A DNA stretch of 64,000 nucleotides from Lewinellaceae bacterium (GCA_020636025.1 JACJYQ010000002.1:558001-622000), one strand, 5' to 3'. Numbered from the stretch's first letter, positions 36,818 to 44,269 are shown. Notes: generated by a model from the sequence alone, not told the origin. A program made the numbers and translations.

Positions 36818-36847
36818 TTTGACAGGGGTAGGTTCAAAATACCTTTG
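36818..36847 (+). promoter_or_regulatory. Complete promoter before the cupin/dehydrogenase operon
   Basis: TTTG at 36818-36821 (-33 type) and TACCTTTG at 36840-36847 (-7 type) are 18 bases apart, the best two-part match to the Bacteroidota promoter in this window. The ATG follows 22 bases later. Confidence 0.65.
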
Positions 36848-36869
36848 TGTAAACTTATCAAATCAGATT

Positions 36870-37337
36870 ATGAGAATCGCTTTTTCAACCTTAGTCATAT
36901 TGATTTTGTATGGAACTGCTTGTCAGAATAAGCAGGTTTCTGGCATTCAGCAAATTTTCCCAAATGGCGAACCGGCTCCGGTAGAATACTTCACTGGCAG
37001 GGCATTTAACCTGGGCCTTGTGCCAAATGATTCTATTTACAATACCGTAGTCGGTAATGTCTATTTTGAACCCGGCGCCAGGAGTAACTGGCACACCCAT
37101 CCCGCCGGACAGATCCTGATCATTACCGATGGGGTAGGATACCATCAGATAAAAGGAGCGCCCAGACAAACCATCAGAAAAGGAGATGTAGTTAAGTGTC
37201 CACCCAATGTAATGCATTGGCATGGAGCCAGTATAGATACCGGGTTACAACAGATCTACATACTGCCCAATACAGAAAAGGGAATTGTTCAGTGGATGCA
37301 TCCGGTTTCGGATGAGGAATACAACAACGTAAAATAG
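36870..37337 (+). CDS. Cupin-domain lipoprotein
   Basis: I start at the ATG at 36870 (MRIAFSTLVILILYGTACQN), which gives a lipoprotein signal with Cys at residue 18; the longer frame starts at TTG. The 155-residue protein holds one cupin (about 50-135) with the metal-site motif [12 protein letters not shown] and a second His in MHWHGAS. It is clearly a paralogue of the cytosolic cupin at 38553 ([18 protein letters not shown]). The dehydrogenase gene starts 8 bases later. Function is unknown; such cupins often accompany quinone or aromatic metabolism. Confidence 0.82.
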   Translation: MRIAFSTLVILILYGTACQNKQVSGIQQIFPNGEPAPVEYFTGRAFNLGLVPNDSIYNTVVGNVYFEPGARSNWHTHPAGQILIITDGVGYHQIKGAPRQTIRKGDVVKCPPNVMHWHGASIDTGLQQIYILPNTEKGIVQWMHPVSDEEYNNVK

Positions 37338-37345
37338 AATATGCT

Positions 37346-38542
37346 ATGGCAACATCAGATAAAAACATTAAAAGCAGAGGGTCAAGGAGGAAGTTCATTC
37401 AACAGACAGCCGTGCTTGGTACAGGGCTGATAATTGCCCGTCCGGCAAATATTTTATCACAATTGACAACACAAAAAAACATGAAAGAGAATATAAAATC
37501 AAGAGGCTACGCGGCCAAAGATGCCTCAGGTAAACTCAGCCCCTGGGAATTCGAGCGCAGGCCGGTAGGAGAATATGATGTGTTGATTGACATTAAATAC
37601 GCCAGCATTTGCCACTCCGATATTCACCAGTTGAAAGGACACTGGGGCCCACAACAGTATCCTCAGATACCCGGACATGAAATCGCAGGGATTGTTTCAG
37701 CGGTCGGGCAAAAGGTAACCAAGTTCAAAGTAGGTGACAGAGCCGGTGTAGGCTGTATGGTGAACAGCTGCATGCAATGTGACAGTTGTAAAAACGGACA
37801 GGAGCAACACTGTGAAACAACCGGTATGCTGGTAACTTATGGCGGAATTGATGAAACTTCACCATCCGGCATTACCCAGGGTGGTTATTCCAATAACATA
37901 GTTGTGACCGAGCACTTTGCCATCAGGATACCGGACAATATTGATCTGGAGCATGCCGCGCCCTTGCTTTGTGCCGGCATTACAACCTATTCACCACTTA
38001 TGAAGGCAGAAATAAAGAAAGGCGACAAGGTAGGTGTGGTAGGTATCGGGGGGCTGGGGCATATGGCTATTAAACTGGCAGCATCAAAGGGAGCTGAAGT
38101 ATATGCTTTTACCACTTCAGCAGATAAAGAACAGGATTGCCGGAAATTTGGCGCAAGGGAAGTGGTTGTGGTTGATACTTTGGAAAAACTTTATCCCTGG
38201 AGAGGAAAAATGGATTACGTAATTTCTACCGTGCCCTATGCGTATGAATTGTCTTCATATATAGATTGTGTAAAGCCCAATGGCTTCTTTACTCAGGTTG
38301 GACAGCCTGTTGGGGGAGAATTGACCATCAATAACTTCAACATGATCTTTAATCGCGTTAATTTTAACGGATCATTGATCGGTGGCATTCCGGAAACCCA
38401 GGAAGTGGTAGACTATTGTGCAGAGAACAAGATCTATCCGCAAATTCAGGTCATCAATGCTGAGGAGATCAATGATGCCTGGGATAAAGTGGTAAACAAA
38501 GAAGCCCGTTACAGATACGTAATCGATTCATCCACATTCTAA
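37346..38542 (+). CDS. Zinc-dependent alcohol dehydrogenase with a Tat-type signal
   Basis: The 398-residue protein is a medium-chain dehydrogenase of the YahK/cinnamyl-alcohol type. The catalytic zinc site is Cys in ASICHSD, GHE, and a later Cys; the structural zinc site is [15 protein letters not shown]; the nucleotide fold has GIGGLGHMA. Unusually, residues 13-35 ([20 protein letters not shown]) form a twin-arginine signal, so the enzyme may be exported. An internal ATG at 37481 ([14 protein letters not shown]) would give the usual cytosolic start. The six residues NIKSRG occur both before the signal (8-13) and after that Met. Confidence 0.88.
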   Translation: MATSDKNIKSRGSRRKFIQQTAVLGTGLIIARPANILSQLTTQKNMKENIKSRGYAAKDASGKLSPWEFERRPVGEYDVLIDIKYASICHSDIHQLKGHWGPQQYPQIPGHEIAGIVSAVGQKVTKFKVGDRAGVGCMVNSCMQCDSCKNGQEQHCETTGMLVTYGGIDETSPSGITQGGYSNNIVVTEHFAIRIPDNIDLEHAAPLLCAGITTYSPLMKAEIKKGDKVGVVGIGGLGHMAIKLAASKGAEVYAFTTSADKEQDCRKFGAREVVVVDTLEKLYPWRGKMDYVISTVPYAYELSSYIDCVKPNGFFTQVGQPVGGELTINNFNMIFNRVNFNGSLIGGIPETQEVVDYCAENKIYPQIQVINAEEINDAWDKVVNKEARYRYVIDSSTF

Positions 38543-38552
38543 ATTAAAAATT

Positions 38553-38948
38553 ATGGAAATTATAAAAAACGGAGTTCAACCATCTGTGAAAGGACCGGAT
38601 GACTGGTTTACAGGTGCTGTTCGCATAGACCCTTTGTTTGGGAAAAAAGAAGTCACAAAAGGGGCCGGTGCTTTGGTTACCTTTGAAGCAGGCGCCAGAA
38701 CTGCCTGGCATACCCATCCGGCCGGACAAACGCTGATCGTAACTTCAGGTCTGGGCTGGGTACAGCGGGAAGGTGGCCCTGTAGAGGAAATTGGTCCCGG
38801 TGATGTTGTATGGTTTGCTCCGAACGAAAAACATTGGCACGGGGCGTGTCCTCATAAAGCCATGAGCCATATTGCCATTCAGGAAGAAGTAAATGGGGAA
38901 GTGGTCGTTTGGATGGAAAAGGTAAGCGACATACAATATTCTAAATAG
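38553..38948 (+). CDS. Cupin-domain protein, cytosolic
   Basis: The 131-residue protein has no signal peptide and a single cupin with [13 protein letters not shown] and [11 protein letters not shown] as likely metal-binding motifs. It is a paralogue of the lipoprotein cupin at 36870. It lies 10 bases after the dehydrogenase gene and 7 before the tautomerase, inside one operon. Proteins of this kind are often described as carboxymuconolactone-type cupins, but a substrate cannot be given. Confidence 0.85.
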   Translation: MEIIKNGVQPSVKGPDDWFTGAVRIDPLFGKKEVTKGAGALVTFEAGARTAWHTHPAGQTLIVTSGLGWVQREGGPVEEIGPGDVVWFAPNEKHWHGACPHKAMSHIAIQEEVNGEVVVWMEKVSDIQYSK

Positions 38949-38955
38949 AATTACC

Positions 38956-39183
38956 ATGCCACACATCATCGTAAAGCTCTGGACCGGGAAATCTAAAGAG
39001 CATAAGAAGGAACTGGCCGATGCTCTTGTGAAAACCGCCATGTCGGTAATAGGCTATAAGGAAGAATCCTTTTCAGTAGCCATTGAGGATGTAGAACCAA
39101 AGGATTGGGCACAGCAAGTATATAAGCCCGATATTATGGAGCAACAGGAAAAGATCTACAAGGCCCCCGGGTACAGCATGTGA
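38956..39183 (+). CDS. 4-Oxalocrotonate tautomerase family protein
   Basis: The 75-residue protein begins MPHIIVKLWTGKSKEHKKEL; after Met removal Pro-1 is the catalytic base of this family. The rest follows the beta-alpha-beta pattern of small tautomerases. It may isomerise a keto acid or unsaturated acid made by the neighbouring enzymes. Its stop codon overlaps the start of the transporter gene. Confidence 0.85.
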   Translation: MPHIIVKLWTGKSKEHKKELADALVKTAMSVIGYKEESFSVAIEDVEPKDWAQQVYKPDIMEQQEKIYKAPGYSM

Positions 39184-40088
39184 TTACAGACAAACAACAA
39201 GGCATCCTCGCCATCATTTCCGCCAATGTGATATTTGGCCTAAACACCCCCGTCACAAAATCGCTGATGTCGCATTGGATGACCCCAATAGGGTACACGA
39301 CAAGCAGAATGTTGTTCGGCACTCTTGCTTTTTGGCTCATCGGATTATTCCTAAAAAAAGAGAAGGTTGCTGGGAAGGATATGGTTGTAATGCTGGTCGG
39401 GGGACTGCTAGGTTTTTTGGGTACACAATTCTTGTTTTCACAATCCTTACGCTATACAACACCTGTAGTTTTTTCCCTGTTGATGGCTCTTACACCGGTA
39501 ACAGTTCTTTTGATTTCTGCTGTTTTCCTAAAGGAGTCTGTCACCGGTCGAAAGGTATTGGGTATCCTGCTTAGTGTGTTTGGAGCATGCCTGATCATCA
39601 TATCGAGTTATCACCATGCGGAGAAAGGGTCTGACAACTCCTTAGGTATCTTGTTTGCGATTCTTTGCGTACTGTGTTACTCGGGGTATTTGGTGTTGAC
39701 CAGAAAAATTTCGGGAAAGTATCACTCAGTAACCATTGCCAAATGGATGTTTGCATTTTCTGCCCTGCTGGTATTGCCTTTTAGTTTCTCCGAGCTACAT
39801 ACACAAAGAATTTATTCACAAGAAGCTACCATACTCGCCATTTCCCTGCTCTCTTTTGCCTTATTGTTCTCAACTACCCTGGCTTTTTTTCTGATGCCTG
39901 TGGGGCTAAAGAGACTGGAAGCCAGCACGGTTAGTATTTTCATGAATTTACAACCGCTTGTTGCTTCGGTGGTCGCCATTGCCATAGGGCAGGATATGTT
40001 CAGTTGGAACAAGCCATTGGCTACTTTATTTGTGCTGGGTGGGGTGTTTTTGGTTACCACAAAAAAGCCAGCTGCGAAAAATGAATAA
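39180..40088 (+). CDS. EamA/DMT family transporter
   Basis: The 302-residue protein has ten predicted helices in two EamA repeats (first from GILAIISANVIFGLNTPVTK, second from about residue 155, SLGILFAILCVLCYSGYLVL). It starts at a GTG that overlaps the tautomerase TGA, showing translational coupling. DMT proteins export or import metabolites; here it may move the product or substrate of the operon. It is the last gene before the MITE-like element. Confidence 0.88.
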   Translation: MITDKQQGILAIISANVIFGLNTPVTKSLMSHWMTPIGYTTSRMLFGTLAFWLIGLFLKKEKVAGKDMVVMLVGGLLGFLGTQFLFSQSLRYTTPVVFSLLMALTPVTVLLISAVFLKESVTGRKVLGILLSVFGACLIIISSYHHAEKGSDNSLGILFAILCVLCYSGYLVLTRKISGKYHSVTIAKWMFAFSALLVLPFSFSELHTQRIYSQEATILAISLLSFALLFSTTLAFFLMPVGLKRLEASTVSIFMNLQPLVASVVAIAIGQDMFSWNKPLATLFVLGGVFLVTTKKPAAKNE

Positions 40089-40090
40089 AA

Positions 40091-40318
40091 TTAATTGACT
40101 ATACGCATATTGTACAGTAGTTCAATGTAATATCGGATGGAGATTGTAATATGCTAGACGCCTTTTTTCACCACAGATAACACAGATTTTCACAGATTGC
40201 CTTCGGCAATCATTTAGTTTATCTGTGAAAATCTGTGTTATCTGTGGTGAACTTTTTTTACAAAGGTCGAATCCACTCAGATTATTTCTTCCTGTACAAT
40301 AAGCGGATAGTCAGTTAA
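40091..40318. mobile_element. MITE-like palindromic element, copy A (complete)
   Basis: A 228-base element without coding capacity. Its ends are 27-base inverted repeats with 24 matches (40091-40117 and 40292-40318; GACTATACGC and TATTGTACAG words). Inside are two perfect 31-base arms (40167-40197 and 40221-40251, built on CACAGATTTTCACAGAT) around a small GATTGCC/GGCAATC hairpin. The inner word family is known from many Bacteroidota genomes. Copy B at 43507-43703 lies in inverted orientation, so the two flank the cysteine operon. No transposase is present. Confidence 0.72.
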
Positions 40319-40385
40319 AATTATTTCATTTTCCATTGAACCATGGCATAGTATTTGATGTTTTCCTCCCCATACCACAGTCATT

Positions 40386-40490
40386 ATGCAAATTTCTAAT
40401 TGGTCAAATTGTACTTGTTGTTGTTGCTGTCAGCTCCGGCTCGCCGAAGTTGTTGCTTCATCGCATAGTTTGACCAGTAGAATTCTATAA
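40386..40490 (+). CDS. Cysteine-rich leader peptide of the cysM-type operon
   Basis: A short frame, ATG at 40386 to TAA at 40488-40490, encodes 34 residues beginning MQISNWSNCTCCCCCQLRLA: six of the seven codons 9-15 are Cys (40410-40430). It lies ahead of a strong terminator and a cysteine-biosynthesis operon. In an attenuator, scarce Cys-tRNA would stall the ribosome on these codons and change RNA folding. A possible stem pairs TGGTCAAA (40401-40408) with TTTGACCA (40469-40476), enclosing the Cys run. Similar Cys-run leaders are described in mycobacteria. The assignment is by pattern, not homology. Confidence 0.75.
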   Translation: MQISNWSNCTCCCCCQLRLAEVVASSHSLTSRIL

Positions 40491-40512
40491 TTCAATAAAA
40501 CTTGTGTTGCAG

Positions 40513-40556
40513 GCAAAAGCCCCTCGGTGATTTTCACCGAGGGGCTTTTGCTTTTT
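40513..40556 (+). terminator. Attenuator terminator in the cysteine operon leader
   Basis: GCAAAAGCCCCTCGGTG (40513-40529) pairs perfectly over 17 bases with CACCGAGGGGCTTTTGC (40535-40551) around ATTTT, followed by TTTTT. It begins 22 bases after the leader-peptide stop and ends 15 bases before the cysM-like ATG. No full gene ends just before it (the closest stops at 40088), so it fits a conditional terminator. Confidence 0.85.
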
Positions 40557-40571
40557 AAACCACTATGGATC

Positions 40572-41510
40572 ATGTTATCGGAACAATTCTTACTATCTGA
40601 TCAAACCTTGCAATCGCGGCTCCGGCAAACGGAGCTAAAAATCGGGCGCACTCCTGTACACCACGTACGGGGGCTTTTCTCCAAAAAAGGCGTACACATT
40701 TTTGTCAAAAAAGAATGGGAACAGCTTTCGGGCAGTGTGAAAGCCCGGGCAGCGTTTAACATCATACGGGATGCGATATTGAAGGGTGATGTACACCCTG
40801 GAAAGATCCTGCTAGATGCAACCAGCGGTAACACCGGCATTGCTTATGCCGCCATAGCCCGGGATCTGGGTCTTCGGGTAACGCTGTGCCTGCCCGAAAA
40901 TGCCTCTTCCGAACGCAAGACCATCCTAACTCAATTGGGCGCTGAAATCATATATACCTCGGCCTTTGAAGGTACAGATGGCGCCCAGGCTGTGGCCCTC
41001 GAATTATCGCAACAACGTCCGGATCTGTACTTCTACGCCGACCAGTACAAAAACGACAACAACTGGAAAGCGCATTACCAAAGCACCGCTCCTGAAATAC
41101 TGGAATCGTTTCCAATGATTACACATTTTGTCGCCGGATTGGGCACCACCGGAACTTTTACCGGTACCGGACGACGACTAAAGGAGTTTAACCCACACAT
41201 CAAGCTAATAGCCCTTCAACCCGATTTTGCCTTGCACGGCCTGGAAGGCTGGAAACATCTGGAAACGGCTGTTGTACCGGGGATATACGATCCCCAATTG
41301 CCCGATGAATTTCAGGAGATTGATACAGCCGAAGCTTATGAGATCATTAAAGCAGCCAAAAAATACGAAGGGCTTTTGCTCAGTCCATCTGCTGCAGCCA
41401 ATCTGGCAGGAGCCATCCGGGTAGCCGAAAAACTTGAGGCTGGAACCGTATTAACAGTTCTGCCCGATAATGCCGATAAATATTCAGAAGTCTTAAAACA
41501 AATCTTCTAA
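40572..41510 (+). CDS. cysM: Cysteine synthase, CysM type (sulfur-carrier dependent, by context)
   Basis: A fold-type II PLP enzyme of 312 residues. The PLP Lys lies in SGSVKARAAFN and the phosphate loop is TSGNTG; GLGTTGTFTGTGRRL binds the cofactor phosphate. The ATG at 40572 is chosen since the longer frame begins at a GTG inside the terminator hairpin. The enzyme adds sulfur to an activated serine (O-acetyl- or O-phosphoserine). As the JAMM, carrier and MoeZ-like genes follow with gaps of 1 to 36 bases, I infer that its sulfur donor is the thiocarboxylated carrier, as for mycobacterial CysM; the choice of acceptor is not visible. Confidence 0.88.
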   Translation: MLSEQFLLSDQTLQSRLRQTELKIGRTPVHHVRGLFSKKGVHIFVKKEWEQLSGSVKARAAFNIIRDAILKGDVHPGKILLDATSGNTGIAYAAIARDLGLRVTLCLPENASSERKTILTQLGAEIIYTSAFEGTDGAQAVALELSQQRPDLYFYADQYKNDNNWKAHYQSTAPEILESFPMITHFVAGLGTTGTFTGTGRRLKEFNPHIKLIALQPDFALHGLEGWKHLETAVVPGIYDPQLPDEFQEIDTAEAYEIIKAAKKYEGLLLSPSAAANLAGAIRVAEKLEAGTVLTVLPDNADKYSEVLKQIF

Positions 41511-41511
41511 A

Positions 41512-41949
41512 ATGCTGACTCTCAAACCATCTGCTTATGAAGGCATCGTACAAGATGCCGGGAATGCTTTTCCCGACGAATGCTGTGGATTTCTCTTTGG
41601 CAGGGAAGAACCCGACGTCCGGATTATTACGGAGATACTCGTAGTTGTCAACGCAAAGGAAGGCGACAAGCGTCGCCGCTTTGAAATTTCAGCCCGCGAT
41701 TATTTGCGTGCAGAAAAGTATGCCTTGGAGCAAAATCTTCAACTGCTGGGAGTTTATCATTCGCATCCCAATCATCCAGCCATTCCTTCTGAACACGACC
41801 GGGTGGCTGCTCAGCCTTTCTTTTCCTATGTGATCATTTCGTATTTCGAAGAGGGGAATAGAGAACTGTTATCCTGGCGTCTGAATGAGGAGCATCAGTT
41901 CGAAGCAGAGGATGTGCAATTTTCATCTACCATTTATCAGGTTCATTAG
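41512..41949 (+). CDS. JAMM/MPN metalloprotease, Mec-type
   Basis: The 145-residue protein has the complete JAMM zinc site: Glu in FPDECCGFL (about residue 23) and HSHPNHPAIPSEHD (His-x-His, seven residues, Ser-x-x-Asp). In mycobacteria the homologue Mec cleaves cysteine from the CysO-cysteine adduct. In Pseudomonas QbsD trims extra residues from a sulfur carrier. The ATG lies one base after the cysM stop. Because the carrier in this operon has residues beyond its Gly-Gly, this enzyme may have both tasks. Confidence 0.88.
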   Translation: MLTLKPSAYEGIVQDAGNAFPDECCGFLFGREEPDVRIITEILVVVNAKEGDKRRRFEISARDYLRAEKYALEQNLQLLGVYHSHPNHPAIPSEHDRVAAQPFFSYVIISYFEEGNRELLSWRLNEEHQFEAEDVQFSSTIYQVH

Positions 41950-41985
41950 AATTCAATTCAATTTCACATAAATCACTGCAAAATT

Positions 41986-42270
41986 ATGGCAACAGTTATC
42001 ATCCCTACGCCCTTACGTAAATTCACCGGCAATACTGCCTCTCTCGAAATTTCAGCGGAAACAGTTGAAGAAGCTGTCGGCAAGCTTTCCACAGACTTTC
42101 CAGATCTTAAAAAACAACTCCTCGACGAAAATGGCCAAATCCGGAAATTTCTCAACATTTTTGTAGGAGAGGAAGACATCCGTGATCTGGCAAATGAAAA
42201 GACAAGTCTGCCAAACAACGCCGTTTTAAGCATCATCCCGGCCATCGCCGGCGGTAGCATTGACCGTTAA
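41986..42270 (+). CDS. cysO: MoaD/ThiS-type sulfur-carrier protein, CysO-like, with C-terminal extension
   Basis: The 94-residue protein has the ubiquitin-like fold pattern of MoaD-type carriers (TPLRKFTGNTASLEIS at the start, VFVGEED-like strand NIFVGEEDIRD, then NNAVLSIIPAIAGG). The active Gly-Gly is at residues 89-90, but four residues, Ser-Ile-Asp-Arg, follow before the TAA. Classical CysO and MoaD end in Gly-Gly. The tail must be removed before adenylation, presumably by the neighbouring JAMM enzyme. It lies between the JAMM gene (36 bases) and the E1 gene (18 bases). Confidence 0.88.
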   Translation: MATVIIPTPLRKFTGNTASLEISAETVEEAVGKLSTDFPDLKKQLLDENGQIRKFLNIFVGEEDIRDLANEKTSLPNNAVLSIIPAIAGGSIDR

Positions 42271-42288
42271 CCCTTTAAAGAAAACACA

Positions 42289-43452
42289 ATGACTAATTAC
42301 AAAGACATAAAATTCTCCCGGGAAGAGTTGGCGCGATACGACCGGCACATCATTATTCCCGAATTCGGGCTCGCCGCCCAGCAAAAACTCAAAGCAGCCA
42401 AGGTGCTGGTGGTTGGCTCCGGAGGCCTCGGCAGTCCGTTACTGCTTTACCTCGCCGCTGCCGGGGTAGGCACCATTGGCGTAGTAGATTTTGATGTAGT
42501 AGATGACAGCAATTTGCAGCGCCAGGTACTGTTTGGCAAAGACGATGTAGGTAGCCTGAAAGCCCGGGCGGCTAAAAATCGCCTGGAGCATCTTAATCCC
42601 TACATCACCATTCGCCTGCATGAAACGCGCCTAAGTTCGGAAAACGCGCTCGACATCATCAAGGACTACGATCTTGTGGCTGATGGTACTGACAATTTCC
42701 CTACTCGATACCTCGTCAACGATGCCTGTGTTTTGCTGGGGAAAACCAATGTGTATGCTTCTGTTTTCCAGTTTGAGGGCCAGGTGTCTGTTTTCAACCA
42801 CCGCGATAAAAATGGAGAACTGGGGCCTAATTACCGCGATTTGTATCCGGCGCCTCCACCTCCGGGCCTGGTGCCGAGTTGTGCTGAAGGCGGTGTTTTG
42901 GGTGTATTGCCCGGGATCATTGGCAGTATGCAAGCGCTGGAAGTGATCAAAGTGTTGAGTGGGGTGGGAGAGCCTTTGAGCGGACGATTGTTTATCTACG
43001 ATGCGCTGAATTTTCATACCCGCACATTTAAAATCAGACGCCAGGACGAAAATCCATTAAACGGTAAAAACCCCAGTATTACGAAACTCATTGATTACGA
43101 ACATTTCTGCGGCTTAAAAACCCAGGTCGAGCAGAAAGCGATCAAGGAAATAGATGTACAGGAATTTCTAAACTGGCAAACACTGGGAGAGTCTTTCCAA
43201 TTGATTGATGTGCGCGAACCCAATGAATTTGAAGCCGACAACATGGGCGGAGAACTGATTCCGCTTGCTACGGTGGCAGAAAATGCAGATCGTTTTAAGC
43301 GCGACAGAAAAGTGGTGGTGCATTGCCGCTCCGGGGTGCGCAGCGCAAAGGCTATTCGGGAACTTGAGGAGAAATTCGGCTTCGACAACCTGTACAACCT
43401 GAAAGGCGGCATTCTTGCTTATCTGGAAAAGGTAAAGCCGGAATACCTGTGA
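42289..43452 (+). CDS. moeZ: MoeZ-like adenylyltransferase/sulfurtransferase (E1 plus rhodanese)
   Basis: The 387-residue protein has a ThiF/MoeB domain (about 1-260) with the ATP loop GSGGLGSPLL, DFDVVDDSNLQRQ and VPSCAEGGVLG, and a C-terminal rhodanese domain (about 285-387) with the active Cys in VVVHCRSGVRS. It should adenylate the carrier's C-terminus and transfer sulfur to it. The MoeB zinc cysteines are absent: the stretch reads NYRDLYPAPPPP where MoeB has CxxC; actinobacterial MoeZ has the same change. It is the last gene of the operon; a strong terminator follows. Confidence 0.92.
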   Translation: MTNYKDIKFSREELARYDRHIIIPEFGLAAQQKLKAAKVLVVGSGGLGSPLLLYLAAAGVGTIGVVDFDVVDDSNLQRQVLFGKDDVGSLKARAAKNRLEHLNPYITIRLHETRLSSENALDIIKDYDLVADGTDNFPTRYLVNDACVLLGKTNVYASVFQFEGQVSVFNHRDKNGELGPNYRDLYPAPPPPGLVPSCAEGGVLGVLPGIIGSMQALEVIKVLSGVGEPLSGRLFIYDALNFHTRTFKIRRQDENPLNGKNPSITKLIDYEHFCGLKTQVEQKAIKEIDVQEFLNWQTLGESFQLIDVREPNEFEADNMGGELIPLATVAENADRFKRDRKVVVHCRSGVRSAKAIRELEEKFGFDNLYNLKGGILAYLEKVKPEYL

Positions 43453-43470
43453 TCACACTGGGATTCTTTT

Positions 43471-43504
43471 CGCCGCGCTTGTGTCAGAAGACACAAGCGC
43501 GGCG
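43471..43504 (+). terminator. Perfect 15-bp terminator-like hairpin after moeZ
   Basis: CGCCGCGCTTGTGTC (43471-43485) pairs perfectly with GACACAAGCGCGGCG (43490-43504) around AGAA, 19 bases after the moeZ stop. There is no T tract, and the element B copy starts right after it. Confidence 0.6.
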
Positions 43505-43506
43505 GC

Positions 43507-43703
43507 AAATGATCTGAGTGGATTCGACCTTTGTAAAATAAGTTCACCACAGATAACACAGATTTTCACGGATTGCCTTCGGCAATCTTTTAATTTATCT
43601 GTGAAAATCTGTGTAATCTGTGGTGAAAAAACAGGCCTACGGCTTATTACAATCTCCATCGAATATTACCTTGAGCTCCTGTACAATAAGCGTATAGTCA
43701 TTT
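43507..43703. mobile_element. MITE-like palindromic element, copy B (inverted, one end missing)
   Basis: The reverse complement of copy A: outer flanks 43507-43542 and 43628-43703 match A's flanks, and the inner 31-base arms are 43543-43573 and 43597-43627 with two mismatches. The end facing away from the operon keeps the terminal repeat (CTGTACAATAAGCGTATAGT at 43679); the end facing moeZ lacks it and is replaced by the moeZ hairpin. A and B thus flank the cysteine operon as inverted copies 3.2 kb apart. Confidence 0.68.
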
Positions 43704-43770
43704 AATCAAAAACTTCACAGCTGGAATAAAACGCTGCTAATCAAGCAAAAACTGAAGAATACAGGCACTA

Positions 43771-44211
43771 CTATTCAGCTGTATTGCCTTCTCCGTAATC
43801 AGAAGTCAGTCGTTCTATTGTCGCATTTTTGAAAATATCAAGAGTGGTATCTCTGACCTGGATGAATACCTTTCTGATGACGCAGTCTTTTTCTGAAATA
43901 CACTCTTCGCAGGGTGCATAGTATTTAAGCGAAACACAGGGTTGCAGGGCAATCGGTCCGTCCATGATTCGGATGATTTCAATAAGATTTATCTCCGATG
44001 TAGGGCGGTGCAATGTATACCCCCCGTTCCTTCCTCTCTGGCTGATCAGTATGCTGTGGTTGCGGAGATCACGCAAAATACCTTCAAGAAATTTTTTGGG
44101 AATACTCTCCTTCTCGGCAATCTCTGTAGAGAAAATGGGCCGTTTTTGATCCTGATGGCGGGCAATGTATAAGATGGCCTTAATGGCGTATTTACATCTT
44201 TTCGAAATCAT
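43771..44211 (-). CDS. Rrf2 family regulator, probably of sulfur assimilation
   Basis: The 146-residue protein has the Rrf2 winged helix (MISKRCKYAIKAILYIARHQ; helix IPKKFLEGILRDLRNHSILI; wing SQRGRNGGYTLHRP) and a cysteine group after residue 90: Cys, then nine, three and six residues on to the next ones (QPCVSLKYYAPCEECISEKD, C). Four Cys rather than IscR's three suggest an iron-sulfur or redox sensor, as in part of this family. It is divergent from the DUF2061-cysH-cysD-cysN operon, so it probably controls that operon, much as CymR controls cysteine genes in Firmicutes. Confidence 0.85.
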   Translation of the reverse strand: MISKRCKYAIKAILYIARHQDQKRPIFSTEIAEKESIPKKFLEGILRDLRNHSILISQRGRNGGYTLHRPTSEINLIEIIRIMDGPIALQPCVSLKYYAPCEECISEKDCVIRKVFIQVRDTTLDIFKNATIERLTSDYGEGNTAE

Positions 44212-44261
44212 TGAAGCTCTGTTTGTAGGGCTGTGGGTTTAATAAACGCTGCGTTGTGCGA

Positions 44262-44269
44262 CAAATATA
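44262..44269 (-). promoter_or_regulatory. -7 promoter box for the Rrf2 gene
   Basis: On the minus strand the sequence reads TATATTTG, matching TAnnTTTG, about 50 bases before the Rrf2 ATG. Confidence 0.45.

Noticed and set aside
40391..40560. A riboswitch (for example SAM-type) instead of a leader peptide
   Set aside because: No known riboswitch core was recognised, while the Cys run in an ATG-to-stop frame ahead of cysteine genes gives a direct explanation. A covariance-model search would settle it.
40527..40571. Longer N-terminus for the cysM-like gene from a GTG start
   Set aside because: The GTG and following codons lie inside the terminator hairpin, and the conserved protein begins at the ATG at 40572.
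40091..43703. Composite transposon carrying the cysteine operon
   Set aside because: No transposase, no target-site duplication around the pair, and one copy lacks an end; only MITE-like flanking elements can be claimed.
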